Source: Candidatus Scalindua sp. (GTDB lineage: Bacteria; Planctomycetota; Brocadiia; Brocadiales; Scalinduaceae). Taken from it: DNA of 45,164 nt. Location of the stretch: NCBI GenBank assembly GCA_021776915.1, contig JAIQZU010000070.1, positions 1 through 45,164 of the forward strand, in the 5' to 3' direction. A model generated the notes under the pieces. That model saw only the letters and a program-made list of their open reading frames with translations. It was not told the origin of the DNA and made no database searches. This document shows positions 8,062 to 17,146 of this stretch, one piece after another. The translations under genes were made by a program, and so were the position numbers. How positions within the stretch are numbered: the first letter of the stretch is position 1; every line of letters starts with the position of its first letter.

Positions 8062-8699
8062 GGTTGGAATGGTATTTTAGAAAAAATCCAAATCAAGAAA
8101 CAGTGATGGAGATAAATGAGAGTAGTAAAATAGTTAATAAAACTCAAGTATTTTCTGGAAAAGAGCGTTAATAACATCTCAATTTTACCACCTGTTTACG
8201 CTTGATATATGAATGGTGTTTAAGAGGAATGATAACAAAGCTTAACATTTGTCATATTGCAACAAAGACAGGATGTTTTGACGGAAAACCAACTACGGGC
8301 TAGGGGTCAAGTCGGCTTATGACTTACCTTGGCCCGTCTCCACCAGAATGAAGGAGTCTCCGGGTCAAACCTTGATCAGTGATTAGCAGATAGTAATAAA
8401 CCTCTCTTAGTACCTCAAGTTTCACATTTCAAGCATAATCAATTGGCAAATCTGATATAAAAAACAGTTGCCTGATTTCCTCCTATGTTTATAATCCTAT
8501 CTTTATAATTTTTAACACGAAAATAGCTAGGTAATAGTCGAGGCATCTTGCCTCGGAATTACAAACGGTCAGGCAGCCCGCCTGTCGGACGGACAGGGAT
8601 GCCTGACCTATATTATTATAATCGAATAGCTTGTATACAAATTGCCTCTACCTCCTTTACTCTGTGCGTATCCGTGTAAATCTGTGGTAAAAGAGAATT
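8062..8699. other. Gene-poor gap upstream of hydrolase
   Basis: Divergent region between the glycolytic operon (-) and the hydrolase (+), so it should contain promoters for both, though no confident -35/-10 pair was picked. A 52-codon plus-strand frame (8013-8171) overlaps the kinase 5' end. A GC-rich hairpin element lies at 8567-8608. The remainder, including a GC-richer patch at 8280-8370, shows nothing recognisable. Confidence 0.4.
8567..8608. repeat. Nested GC-rich palindrome (REP/MITE-like)
   Basis: The outer arms GGTCAGGCA (8567-8575) and TGCCTGACC (8600-8608) are perfect. An inner hairpin CCTGTC (8581-8586) / GACAGG (8592-8597) lies within. The motif vocabulary (CCTGTCGG, GCCCG) recurs at 2146 and 10246, suggesting a dispersed family. 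Confidence 0.55.
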
Positions 8700-9383
8700 A
8701 TGATTGAAGAACATGTACATTTCAATTCTGACGGTTTGAAGCTTGAAGGGGTTTTGTCTTATGATGAGAATACCGTAAACCCTCCCTCTATGCTTTTGTG
8801 CTCACCTCATCCTCATCTCGGCGGTGATATGGAAAATAATGTTATTACTGCGCTCGGTAATGTACTGGCAGAAAAAGGATTTGCTACACTAAGGTTTAAC
8901 TATCGTGGTGTTGGTAGCAGCGAAAGCAGGCTTTACAACATCGCAGAGGTATACGAGTATTGGGAAGAGATTTTAAACAATGATGATTGTTCCGATGCTA
9001 TTGTGGATGCCGCTTCAGCAATTGACTATCTCGAATCAACTGTCGGTACTAACAGATTATTTATCACCGGATATTCATTTGGTGCAATTGTAGCTATGAT
9101 GTTGAGTGTTAAGAATGAAAACATAAAGGCGTTTGCAGCGATCTCAACGCCTTTTGGCAGATTTGATCCTGCTTTATTGTCTGGCTGTAAAAAACCAAAG
9201 ATGTTTATTTGTGCGGATAATGATTTTGCCTCATCAATTGATGATGTAGAGAAGGGAATGTTAAATGTTTCGGAACCAAAGATACTTGACGTAATCGAAA
9301 GTTGTGACCACTTCTATATTGACAGAGAGATAGAGATTGCAGACAAGGTACTCGATTTCTTTGATTCTAACAATACAAAATAA
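8700..9383 (+). CDS. Alpha/beta hydrolase, small COG2945-like type
   Basis: A 227-residue cytosolic alpha/beta hydrolase. The oxyanion region CSPHPHLGGDM (34-44) is typical of the small COG2945/dienelactone-hydrolase-like group. The nucleophile elbow is GYSFG with Ser126, the acid is Asp173 or Asp175 (CADNDF) and the histidine is His204 (SCDHFY). Residues 64-72 (LRFNYRGVG) form the conserved loop after strand 4. The substrate cannot be predicted; ester or thioester hydrolysis is the family norm. No signal peptide is present. It stands alone, with over 200 bases to the next gene. The ATG directly follows an AAAGAGAATT sequence that could serve as a weak ribosome site. Confidence 0.8.
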   Translation: MIEEHVHFNSDGLKLEGVLSYDENTVNPPSMLLCSPHPHLGGDMENNVITALGNVLAEKGFATLRFNYRGVGSSESRLYNIAEVYEYWEEILNNDDCSDAIVDAASAIDYLESTVGTNRLFITGYSFGAIVAMMLSVKNENIKAFAAISTPFGRFDPALLSGCKKPKMFICADNDFASSIDDVEKGMLNVSEPKILDVIESCDHFYIDREIEIADKVLDFFDSNNTK

Positions 9384-9609
9384 CTGCAAAACAGCCAAAA
9401 CGTCATTTAAACCATTCGCCCCTTGTTTCCCTGAATCTAACCCTCTTGCACCAATTGAAATGGTTTTTAACGAACAAATTGCTATTATGAGCCAATTTAT
9501 TCTACCCTGAAAAATATACTGAATTGCTTATGTTACCAATTTTCAATACCTTAGGAATATTTATTTCTGAATTAATCATTTGGTATTGTAATTGCGATTC
9601 ACATAATTT

Positions 9610-9984
9610 ATGCAAAAATCCAAAAATATTGGTTTAATTAGATACGAATTCGTAGCATATGTTCCAGTATCGAACACTCAAAATGTGAATGAAATATTGC
9701 TGACAAAGGACGATTTCGCAGACAAGAAGTCACAAAGTAATCAAATTAAGTGGACTCCGGTAGAAAATGTGGATATTGATATTATTGATACTGCTGGAGA
9801 AGGTGGTGTCACTTCTACTTCAGAGACGAGAAATAGAATCTGCGGTCTTTTTGATGCGGAACCTCTGGATTGGAGATATGCGCGGATCACAGTCAGTGAT
9901 TATTCAAATACAAAACACAGCTACGCAATAGCCAGGGTACCAAGAAGTCCGATTGTACCGGTGGTATTTGATGTTAATGAATGA
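9610..9984 (+). CDS. Hypothetical protein, 124 aa
   Basis: Not recognised. The frame encodes 124 residues, moderately acidic, with no signal peptide, membrane segment or cysteine cluster (one Cys). The pattern of short hydrophobic strands (IGLIRYEFVAYVPV, VDIDIIDTAG, YARITVSDY, PIVPVVFDVNE) suggests a beta-rich fold. The ATG has no obvious Shine-Dalgarno, and the gene stands alone between a hydrolase and a CstA transporter. Its codon use looks like its neighbours. Whether it is expressed is uncertain. Confidence 0.45.
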   Translation: MQKSKNIGLIRYEFVAYVPVSNTQNVNEILLTKDDFADKKSQSNQIKWTPVENVDIDIIDTAGEGGVTSTSETRNRICGLFDAEPLDWRYARITVSDYSNTKHSYAIARVPRSPIVPVVFDVNE

Positions 9985-10339
9985 TTTGTATTTATTGAAC
10001 AGCTTAATATCTGGTTTATAAGCTTCCATAAGAAACAGACAGATTATCCTGCCAGATTCTACAATTTGTAAACATTTTAATAGTAGAACAACTCCAAAAC
10101 TCTCCAAAACATCTCAAAATTATCATTGTATCAAGTGCGCACATTATATAATATGGCACTTTTATTTTGCTTATCCGGCTGTGTAGTTCGGGTGGATACT
10201 AAGCAGTCGAATGACTATTAATGAATTATAGTTGAAGAATTCCTGCCTGTCCGCCAGTTTGTCAGGCGGGAATCCCTCAATTCTTGCCTGCCCGACAGCA
10301 GGCGGGAATTCCTAAATTAATTAAAAACAAATCACAACA
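9985..10339. other. Gap with GC-rich inverted repeats upstream of cstA
   Basis: Two related hairpins lie in tandem at about 10241-10310. In the second, GCCTGC (10286-10291) pairs with GCAGGC (10298-10303), flanked by near-complementary AATTC/GAATT. The first shares the CCTG(C/T)C...GGCGGGAAT pattern. This pair belongs to the same family style as 8567-8608. No gene or sure promoter was seen. Confidence 0.45.
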
Positions 10340-12019
10340 ATGAATGCAGCCTTATTAGCCGTTTTCTCTTTATCCTGCTTTTTTCTCAGTTATCTGTTTT
10401 ATTCAAGGTATCTTGCTAAGAAGATATATAAGCTGGATTCAAGCATTGTAACTCCTGCCCACGAATTTGAGGATGGCATAGATTATGTACCTACAAACAA
10501 ACATGTGCTGTTTGGTCATCATTTTACATCAGTAGCCGGTGCCGCACCAATTGTTGGCCCTGCCATAGCCGTTATATGGGGGTGGTTACCTGCAGTGCTA
10601 TGGGTGGTTTTTGGTACTATATTTATAGGCGCCGTACATGACTTTGGATGCCTTGTCCTCTCGGCAAAGAACAAGGGGCATTCCATTGGTGATTTAACAG
10701 GAAACATTATAGGTAAAAGGGCGCGGGCATTATTCCTTACCATTATCTTCTTCCTTACGTGGATCGTAATCGCTGTTTTTGCATATATTATTGCCACATT
10801 GTTTTCACAATTTCCAACAACTGTACTGCCGGTTAACATTCAGATTATAATTGCGGTTACTATAGGACTTGTCATTTACAGAACAAAGTTTGGAATACTA
10901 GTCCCATCTATAATAGCATTGCTTGTCTTGTACGCTTTTATATATTTCGGTACATATCTGCCTTTAAGCTTACCAGCTTTTGTTGGTGGGCAGGTAGAGT
11001 CCTGGGTTGTCCTGCTATTTGTTTATGCTTTCATTGCTTCTGTACTTCCTGTCTGGCTGCTGCTACAGCCAAGAGATTTTATCAATTCACATCAGCTTTT
11101 TGTGGGGTTAGGCATTATGTATCTGGGTCTTTTCATAGTGCATCCTCCAATGGTTGCTCCTGCAATTAACCTTGAAGTTGAAGACGGCTTGCCTTGGTTT
11201 CCGTTCTTATTTATTACGATTGCCTGTGGTGCAATATCAGGATTCCATGGCCTTGTGGGTTCAGGCACTACATCAAAACAGCTGAATAATATTAAAGACG
11301 CCAGGATGATTGGTTTCGGGTCAATGTTGGGTGAGGGCTCGCTGGGGTTGATGTCCGTAATTGCGTCAACGGCCGGTTTTGCAACGCTTGCTGCATGGAA
11401 GAGCCACTATTCAAGCTGGAGCGCCGCCGGAAGTATGGATGCAAAGATGGGGGCGTTTGTTAAAGGAGGCGCCTATTTTCTGAAAGAGGGGCTTATGCTG
11501 CCTGATGGATTCGGCACAACACTGATTGCCGTAATCGTTATAAGCTTTGCGGCAACCACCCTTGATACCTCAACAAGGATTCAGAGGTACATTACTTCTG
11601 AGCTTGGAGAGATATATAATATTAAGATTCTTACAAACAGGTTTGTGGCTGCAGCGATTGCTGCGTTTACGCCGCTTATCCTTATCTTTGGAGGTGAGGG
11701 ACTTAGCTGGAGACGTCTATGGCCTATCTTTGGAGCGACAAACCAGATGCTTGCCGGGCTGTCACTACTGGTGTTGACTGTTTACCTTTATAGAAAAGGC
11801 AGAAATATTTTATTTACATTAATACCTCTTATATTCCTGATTTTTATGACATCAACGGCAATGGTTCTTAGCTTGAAGGAATTTATTAAGTCCCGGAACT
11901 GGATACTGACTATTTTATCAGTGCTCCTGCTTTCATTCTCTGCCTGGATTATCCTTGAAGCCATCAATGTCGTAAGAAATTTAAGGAAAGAAGATAACCG
12001 TATGGACGATCTGGTTTAA
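10340..12019 (+). CDS. cstA: CstA-family carbon starvation / pyruvate-peptide transporter
   Basis: A 559-residue, highly hydrophobic protein with a dozen or more predicted membrane helices. It matches the CstA family: the N-terminal FEDGxDYVPTNKHVLFGHHFTSVAGAAPIVGPA region, then WVVFGTIFIGAVHDF, then SGFHGLVGSGTTSKQ, and a late FAATTLDTSTRIQRY helix. CstA proteins import peptides or pyruvate, usually under carbon limitation. It is shorter than E. coli CstA (about 700), as in many non-enteric members, and lacks the long C-terminal extension. The start ATG comes after a long palindrome-containing gap. There is no two-component regulator beside it, so its induction is unknown. Confidence 0.9.
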   Translation: MNAALLAVFSLSCFFLSYLFYSRYLAKKIYKLDSSIVTPAHEFEDGIDYVPTNKHVLFGHHFTSVAGAAPIVGPAIAVIWGWLPAVLWVVFGTIFIGAVHDFGCLVLSAKNKGHSIGDLTGNIIGKRARALFLTIIFFLTWIVIAVFAYIIATLFSQFPTTVLPVNIQIIIAVTIGLVIYRTKFGILVPSIIALLVLYAFIYFGTYLPLSLPAFVGGQVESWVVLLFVYAFIASVLPVWLLLQPRDFINSHQLFVGLGIMYLGLFIVHPPMVAPAINLEVEDGLPWFPFLFITIACGAISGFHGLVGSGTTSKQLNNIKDARMIGFGSMLGEGSLGLMSVIASTAGFATLAAWKSHYSSWSAAGSMDAKMGAFVKGGAYFLKEGLMLPDGFGTTLIAVIVISFAATTLDTSTRIQRYITSELGEIYNIKILTNRFVAAAIAAFTPLILIFGGEGLSWRRLWPIFGATNQMLAGLSLLVLTVYLYRKGRNILFTLIPLIFLIFMTSTAMVLSLKEFIKSRNWILTILSVLLLSFSAWIILEAINVVRNLRKEDNRMDDLV

Positions 12020-12344
12020 GGCAATTCAATAACCAATGACACCATGATATTTTATTTTGCCGCCAATGGCATCCCTCTTTAAAGCTCCCAAGTTCGTCGT
12101 GGGTAGGTTATCCATTCTAATTGATCATCCCAGAGTATATGAGAGACATAACAAGCGTGACACTGCACAAATTTGTGCCAGTACGATCTTGTGTCATGGC
12201 ACACTTCTCTTACATTAATGCTGTTTATCCATCTTAGATTATAAGAGGCAAAATATAATCAAAACTTACATAAGTACTTACACATTAAGATTATGCGGGT
12301 CTATGATTCATAAAGCAAACAGGAATATTTGCTTCATGTATTCT

Positions 12345-12361
12345 TGGCACACTTTTTGTTA
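12345..12361 (+). promoter_or_regulatory. Sigma54-like -24/-12 promoter candidate
   Basis: TTGGCACACTTTTTGTT matches the sigma54 pattern TTGGCAC-N5-TTGC with GG and G(C/T) ten bases apart; the -12 GC is GT here. A perfect inverted repeat (AAGCAAA/TTTGCTT) sits just upstream. The downstream lipoprotein gene is about 580 bases away, so the link is weak. Confidence 0.25.
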
Positions 12362-12434
12362 AAGAGTATATCAATAACTGAGAAGGAAGCCGCAAATATT
12401 ACTTATGTGTTAACTGAGTAAATCTGAAAATCAG

Positions 12435-12463
12435 TTGACAAGTGGGAAATATTTTCCTATATA
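12435..12463 (+). promoter_or_regulatory. Sigma70-like promoter candidate
   Basis: TTGACA (12435-12440), a 17-base spacer and TATATA (12458-12463) make a near-consensus sigma70 promoter. It lies at the left edge of the dispersed repeat and could drive the lipoprotein operon with a leader of about 470 bases. It may equally be just part of the repeat. Confidence 0.35.
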
Positions 12464-12600
12464 CGGTGCACTCTCACTTAAATATATAAAGTATTTACAT
12501 TATATTATTTAGAAAATCATTCCTGATTCACAACGAAGCCGGACACGGCTTCGCTCACATACAAGCATTAAGTTATTTGAATACTTTTTAAATTTTGTCA
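12435..12600 (+). repeat. Dispersed repeat, copy A (partner at 38155-38320)
   Basis: It shares an ordered set of blocks with 38155-38320: TTGACA(A/G)GTGGGAAA, then ATTCA(C/T)AACGAAGC, GCT(C/T)ACATA and GCATTAA(G/A)TTAT. Spacing is similar and the surrounding sequence has diverged. Here it contains a perfect hairpin, GAAGCC-N6-GGCTTC. Both copies lie in long gene-free gaps and are co-oriented. Confidence 0.5.
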
Positions 12601-12937
12601 TAACTGTCCAAAAAGTTGCAAAGACAAAGTTTCTTGCTGGTTCAATATTTTAGATTGAACTGAAATGTTTTAATAAACGGCTGCAACAAAACAAGTATTA
12701 AAATGAAATTGTAATTGTTCGGTGACTTAAAGTTTGTTTCATTTTGCATCTAGCCCATACTGACTTAAAAATCGTTTTGGAAATCTTCAATTAGAAATAT
12801 TCCTTACATAAATTAAGGGCTGTCAAGAAGACGTCCTATTTGCATATACACAAACTAATATTGATAACCAAGAAGATGAGAAGGTTAATTCTAAGTAGAA
12901 AATTTATTATTCAATATTTTTATGAAAGGGGGAGGTA

Positions 12938-13438
12938 ATGAAATATTATGTAATCTTAATTTTAGCTGTTATTGTTGGTGCACTTTATGGATGTGCATCA
13001 ACAATAGATTCACTGAGTAATAATACCAGTGGAGATATGATCAGGGGTGTTAAATTACAGGCAGGAGTGGATGCGTCGTCGGGGAATCCAGTGCCGTCTG
13101 TAAGCTTTAAAATGGGTTCAATAGCCAGGAAGGGCAAGGATGATAGAACTATCATGTTAATTGATAACAATACCACAGACATAGTAAGTGAAAGCTATGA
13201 TATAATTACTGAATACGAGAATAAAGTACTTGATAATAATAAGGTTCGACAACTTTTGCACAAAGAAGAAAGAACATCTAAACCAGAACAATTTGAAGAG
13301 GGAATCTTCGTATATCAAAAGGGTAATTTTAATATGCCAATTACTTCAGGTACCCTTTTTAATATGGGAGGGTCCACAATCCTTTCAATAGGCAAGGTGG
13401 GCACAAATACTGCAAGTGCCGTTAAAAATGCAAAATAA
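12938..13438 (+). CDS. Lipoprotein of unknown function (paralogue of next gene)
   Basis: A 166-residue protein with an N-terminal hydrophobic segment ending LYGC (lipobox), so Cys19 should be lipidated and the mature protein held in a membrane facing outward. It is preceded by a very strong ribosome site (AAAGGGGGAGGT). The mature part shares a pattern with the next gene: N-N-x-S, then AGVxA, P, K/RMGxxARxGKxDR, then N-x-T-x-I and a Y-x-x-EY segment. The family is not recognised. Tandem duplication and the strong translation signal suggest an abundant envelope component. Confidence 0.65.
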   Translation: MKYYVILILAVIVGALYGCASTIDSLSNNTSGDMIRGVKLQAGVDASSGNPVPSVSFKMGSIARKGKDDRTIMLIDNNTTDIVSESYDIITEYENKVLDNNKVRQLLHKEERTSKPEQFEEGIFVYQKGNFNMPITSGTLFNMGGSTILSIGKVGTNTASAVKNAK

Positions 13439-13541
13439 TAACTTGCATTAATATCAATTCTGAAAGTTATTCGAGACTTGAATTATGAATAATTAAGATA
13501 GGTGCTTATATTCCATAAGTTCAAAACTTTAGATTAAAACT

Positions 13542-13997
13542 ATGAAGAATAAATTTCTCTTGTTTACGATTTTATTAACGATAGTGTTGTTTAGCGGTTG
13601 TGCAAATCATTTAAGCGCCTTAAACAATAACAGTAGTATTACGGTTGATCGTGGGCTTGGAGCTGGAGTGGAAGCAGATCCTTTTACTCTGCTCCCAAAA
13701 GCGTATCTCAGAATGGGAACTAATGCAAGGATTGGAAAACACGATAGGATTGTAATCACCGTGAACAAGAACTCTACCATCATCACTGCAGAAAATCTCA
13801 ATTATGAGGCTGAGTATGACCAGGGTAAACTCATTCACGAGATTCGAGGAAAGGACATTGAAATAGAAAAACCATCCGGCAACAGTGGTGGATTAAAGAC
13901 AACTCATTTAAGTGGAGAACTTGAAGGGCCTATAATATTCCAACAAAAGAACAAAGGTCTTTTCCCAGATGAAACAGAGGTGAGTATCGGTGAATGA
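13542..13997 (+). CDS. Lipoprotein of unknown function (paralogue of previous gene)
   Basis: A 151-residue lipoprotein with signal MKNKFLLFTILLTIVLFSGC, Cys20 being the predicted lipidation site. It aligns with the preceding protein across the first 90 mature residues: LNNNSS, AGVEADP, YLRMGTNARIGKHDRI, N-x-STIITAE and EYDQGKL. The C-terminal 50 residues differ. The last bases overlap the next gene (ATGA), a sign of translational coupling. The function is unknown. Confidence 0.65.
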   Translation: MKNKFLLFTILLTIVLFSGCANHLSALNNNSSITVDRGLGAGVEADPFTLLPKAYLRMGTNARIGKHDRIVITVNKNSTIITAENLNYEAEYDQGKLIHEIRGKDIEIEKPSGNSGGLKTTHLSGELEGPIIFQQKNKGLFPDETEVSIGE

Positions 13998-14683
13998 ATA
14001 AGCATGTTTTAGCACTATTATGTATTTGGATTGTTATTGGATGTTCAAGTACCAGAGTGTTTCTGGGGAGCTATGACTCGGTAAGTATTACAGTTTCTCG
14101 TGAACAGGCCAAAATGGTTGCTGAAAACTTACCTTCTGAAACGCATCTGACCAATGGAAATATATCAAGAAAGATAAATGAAGCCTCAAATTCTAAATTA
14201 TGTAACAATATTGGGCCTGAGAACGAAGGCAGTGAATTAAAAGCAAGCATCATCAGTTCTGATAAAGATCTGAGAAAAGCACTTTCAGACAATTTCAATA
14301 ATGAAAGAGTTGTCATTGAGAAAAGATTTTACAAACCAAGAGACTCAACAATTATTTCAGAAGTTACGATTCATCCAAAGAGAAAATATCATAATGAATC
14401 AGCAGACGAATACTACTTAATAACCTTTGAGGCGAAAAATGGATTAGTGGGTGGTTCACATATGGTTCTGATCAATGACCCGCTTGCTTTTACTTTCCCA
14501 CAGACAGAAGCAAATGTAAAAACCCTATACATAAGCCATTGTGGAAATATTAAAGATAGTAAATTTATTGTAAAGGATGATAAGACAATATTACCCATCA
14601 ATGTCACTTTGCAGATTCTTTCAAAATCTATTTCCGCCATGAAAAAACCAATCAGAATTATATTTACCGTATCTGAATCTTAG
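13994..14683 (+). CDS. Lipoprotein of unknown function, 229 aa
   Basis: The start ATG overlaps the previous stop by four bases. The N-terminus MNKHVLALLCIWIVIGCSS is a lipoprotein signal with predicted lipidated Cys17. The mature part is long and polar. It includes a segment with SEVTIHPKRKYHN, then YYLITFEAKNGLVGGSHMVLIND, which looks like beta strands. It is not clearly homologous to its two upstream neighbours, although V-x-I-T-V-(S/N) strands recur. No enzyme motif was seen. Coupled translation suggests the three lipoproteins act together. Confidence 0.6.
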   Translation: MNKHVLALLCIWIVIGCSSTRVFLGSYDSVSITVSREQAKMVAENLPSETHLTNGNISRKINEASNSKLCNNIGPENEGSELKASIISSDKDLRKALSDNFNNERVVIEKRFYKPRDSTIISEVTIHPKRKYHNESADEYYLITFEAKNGLVGGSHMVLINDPLAFTFPQTEANVKTLYISHCGNIKDSKFIVKDDKTILPINVTLQILSKSISAMKKPIRIIFTVSES

Positions 14684-14823
14684 AATATATCACATAGGTG
14701 TCATAGTGCGGTAGACCGTAAATAATAATTCAAGAGATTTACTTAAATGCATATTCTCGAACAGCCGGTTGATGATTTAAATATCCCTTACTTCATTGGA
14801 AATTACAAGGAAAGGAGAATGAT

Positions 14824-15882
14824 ATGAGTAATTTTTTTTCTGATACTGCGCTGGTGAAAGCTCCTCCAATTAAGCGGGCGGCATATTCTGACCGAACAGC
14901 ATGGATAATGGCTGAAATTTCAAGGTTGGTTTATGAGCCTTTGCCAAGTGAGGTAACGATCAAGGCTTTAGTAAAGGAGATCAAATCTGCAGTTAAAAGC
15001 GGAAAGTCTAACGACATCGTTGAAGCGCTCGTAAACAAAATGATTCAGCATGAATCCCCTGTCAACGTTACCATGATTGATATTCTTCGCAAAGCCAGCT
15101 TCGACTTTATTGAATCATTTGCTGTTGATGGGACTGAAGCCTTGCTGGCAAAGCTTAATCTGGATGAAGAGTCAGAGGAGGGCATGCTTGTTCTGGCATT
15201 TCGAGGCACTCAACCATCAATTAAGGATGTGCTTACTGACATTAAAGCAGATTTAGTATCCGCTCCTGATGGTGGCCGGATTCATCGTGGGTTCCTGGAA
15301 GCATACCAGAAGGTTGGAGATCAAATAGCGACAGTGCTAATCAAGTATAAAAAATTGCCGCTCTACATTACAGGACATTCTTTAGGTGGTGCGCTTGCTA
15401 TAGTTGCGACCAGGTATTTGGGTTCTGACAGTACAGGGGCAACCTATACGTATGGATGCCCAAGAGTAGCGGACGACGAATTTTTCCTGTCTATAAAGAC
15501 TCCTGTTTACAGGGTTGTTAATGCTGCCGATGCTGTAACACGAGTACCTTTTGGTTATGGGCTTTTCATTATACTATCAGGACTCAGACTGATTCCGATC
15601 AATGGTACGCTGTGGTTGTCGGAATGGATACGCCGTAAGATTGCCGGGTACACTCATTACGGAAATCTTGTTTTTTTATCTGCGCCTAAGAATACAATCG
15701 ATATTAAAGGTGTGCCTTTTAAAGGCATAGTTGTCAAAAAGAGTCCCAATATATTCTGGCGAATGAGAGTTGTATTCTTTCGTTTAATCAAAACATTTGG
15801 AAAAGCTGGAGTGAATGATCATAGAATGAACGAATATTCTCAAAAGTTGTTGGCCTACGCTAAACAGAGGAGGTCTCAATAA
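14824..15882 (+). CDS. Class 3 lipase / triacylglycerol lipase-like hydrolase
   Basis: A 352-residue alpha/beta hydrolase of the class 3 lipase family. The nucleophile elbow is TGHSLGG with Ser186, the acid is Asp236 (VNAADAVTRVP) and the base is His278 (YTHYGN). The LAFRGTQ motif at 124-130 and IHRGF at 153-157 are class hallmarks. Family members cleave acyl esters of glycerolipids. There is no signal peptide, so it probably acts in the cytoplasm or at the inner face of a membrane. A central AAGGAGA ribosome site precedes ATG 14824. It lies between lipoproteins and a metallophosphoesterase in the same direction, which makes a lipid or envelope remodelling role plausible. Confidence 0.85.
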   Translation: MSNFFSDTALVKAPPIKRAAYSDRTAWIMAEISRLVYEPLPSEVTIKALVKEIKSAVKSGKSNDIVEALVNKMIQHESPVNVTMIDILRKASFDFIESFAVDGTEALLAKLNLDEESEEGMLVLAFRGTQPSIKDVLTDIKADLVSAPDGGRIHRGFLEAYQKVGDQIATVLIKYKKLPLYITGHSLGGALAIVATRYLGSDSTGATYTYGCPRVADDEFFLSIKTPVYRVVNAADAVTRVPFGYGLFIILSGLRLIPINGTLWLSEWIRRKIAGYTHYGNLVFLSAPKNTIDIKGVPFKGIVVKKSPNIFWRMRVVFFRLIKTFGKAGVNDHRMNEYSQKLLAYAKQRRSQ

Positions 15883-15934
15883 AACATTTCTGTGAAAGAC
15901 TACGTTACAACAAAGATGAAAGGAGGCAAACACA

Positions 15935-17146
15935 ATGGATAAAGTAAAAATATTCATGTCTGACTTGCACCTTGGTGACGGTGGAAAAGCTGATGATTTT
16001 ACAGAGGATAAGGAGGATAATTTTGTCGCTCTGTTGGAACAATTGGCTGATAAGTTTGGTACTAAAGCAGAACTTGTTCTGCTGGGGGATATCTTTGATT
16101 TAATTGAACAGGAAGAAACTGATCCACAAAAGGCGATTGCAATCGCTATGGATAAACATAGTAATGCTATAGAGGCTTTAAATGGGTGGCTTAAAAGAGG
16201 TAACAAGCTATTCTACATTACAGGTAATCATGATCATTCACTGAGAAGGGCTAATGTTTCAAGGCTGTTAGCGGAAAAGGTCTTGGAACCTGATAGTAGT
16301 ACTAATGAGATTTCCTGGGGGAGTTTTGTGTTAGATGATTGGTATGCTTCACCATCATTTGGGATTTATGCAGAACATGGCAACCGATTCGATGCGGACA
16401 ACAATCATGGGGGGATGAGTGGTTGCTTTGGAGACAAAATTGTCAGGGAGGTATTGCGTCCTCTTGAAGTTGGGAAGAAAAGTTATTTAACGGATAAAGC
16501 CTGGATACCCCCGGAAGGAGTTAGAGGGGAAAATCCTTTTATCATGCTTGATAATGTGAGGCCGAGAGGCAACATTATCTTTCTTATCGAAAAGCTTATT
16601 GATGAAGAATATTTAAAGCCGGAGACAAAAGATGCTCTAAAAGAATTTATTATCAATGTTTACAAAAAACATCCTGAACTGGGCAAAGCAGGTTCTATGA
16701 TCCTGAATAATAAATTTCTGAGATGGGCCCTGATTACAGATGCTGCTCTCAGGGAAAAGCTGAATACCACATACAGCGCTTATCGTGAGCATGCAAAGAC
16801 AATGATAACGAAACAGGGGCTGACTCTCAGAGATCTCAGCTTCAAGCCTCGTTATATTGTTATGGGACATACACATTATTTTGATAGCTTTGATCTTAGT
16901 AAGTCGACAAAATATTTAAATCTCTCTTCCTGGCTGGATACTGTTTTTCTAAACGAAAATGGGGAAATTGATAAAGTCCGTTTTAATTGTCCTTTTCTGG
17001 TATTCTATAAAACAGGAAACGATATTAGTCATAAATTTTATGATACTAATTTAGATAATGAGATTGAATGGGAATCGATTGACAACGATATCAAGAAATA
17101 TTCGGATGAGGAAGAAGGAGAAGAAGATGAATTTATCTGGGAATGA
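15935..17146 (+). CDS. Calcineurin-like metallophosphoesterase
   Basis: A 403-residue binuclear metal phosphoesterase. The motifs are in order: DLHLGD (Asp10, His12), LLGDIFD (Asp52), TGNHDHS (Asn98, His99), AEHGN at about 148, and GHTHYFD near 311. The arrangement, especially SDLHLGD and the C-terminal GHTH, resembles the UDP-diacylglucosamine hydrolase (LpxH)-like branch, but it is about 160 residues longer because of a central helical insert (about 170-290). An acidic C-terminus (DEEEGEEDEF) ends the protein. Ribosome site AAAGGAGG is excellent. The substrate is unknown; placement after a lipase favours a phospholipid or lipid-linked substrate only weakly. Confidence 0.8.
   Translation: MDKVKIFMSDLHLGDGGKADDFTEDKEDNFVALLEQLADKFGTKAELVLLGDIFDLIEQEETDPQKAIAIAMDKHSNAIEALNGWLKRGNKLFYITGNHDHSLRRANVSRLLAEKVLEPDSSTNEISWGSFVLDDWYASPSFGIYAEHGNRFDADNNHGGMSGCFGDKIVREVLRPLEVGKKSYLTDKAWIPPEGVRGENPFIMLDNVRPRGNIIFLIEKLIDEEYLKPETKDALKEFIINVYKKHPELGKAGSMILNNKFLRWALITDAALREKLNTTYSAYREHAKTMITKQGLTLRDLSFKPRYIVMGHTHYFDSFDLSKSTKYLNLSSWLDTVFLNENGEIDKVRFNCPFLVFYKTGNDISHKFYDTNLDNEIEWESIDNDIKKYSDEEEGEEDEFIWE

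Larger units (their letters stand above)
12020..12937. other. 918-bp AT-rich gap with repeat and promoter-like sites
   Basis: No annotated gene. It holds an unstarted minus-strand reading frame (about 12079-12255), a perfect 10-base palindrome TAAGTACTTA (12271-12280), and a 7-base inverted repeat AAGCAAA/TTTGCTT (12314-12335). It also holds a sigma54-like site at 12345, a sigma70-like site at 12435, and one copy of a dispersed repeat (12435-12600). The length and density of signals suggest a long regulatory leader or decayed DNA. Confidence 0.4.

Noticed and set aside
8013-8171. 52-codon plus-strand frame overlapping the phosphoglycerate kinase start
   Set aside because: It reads somewhat like protein (EWYFRKNPNQETVMEIN) but has no ribosome site and no recognised family, and it overlaps a better supported gene antisense.
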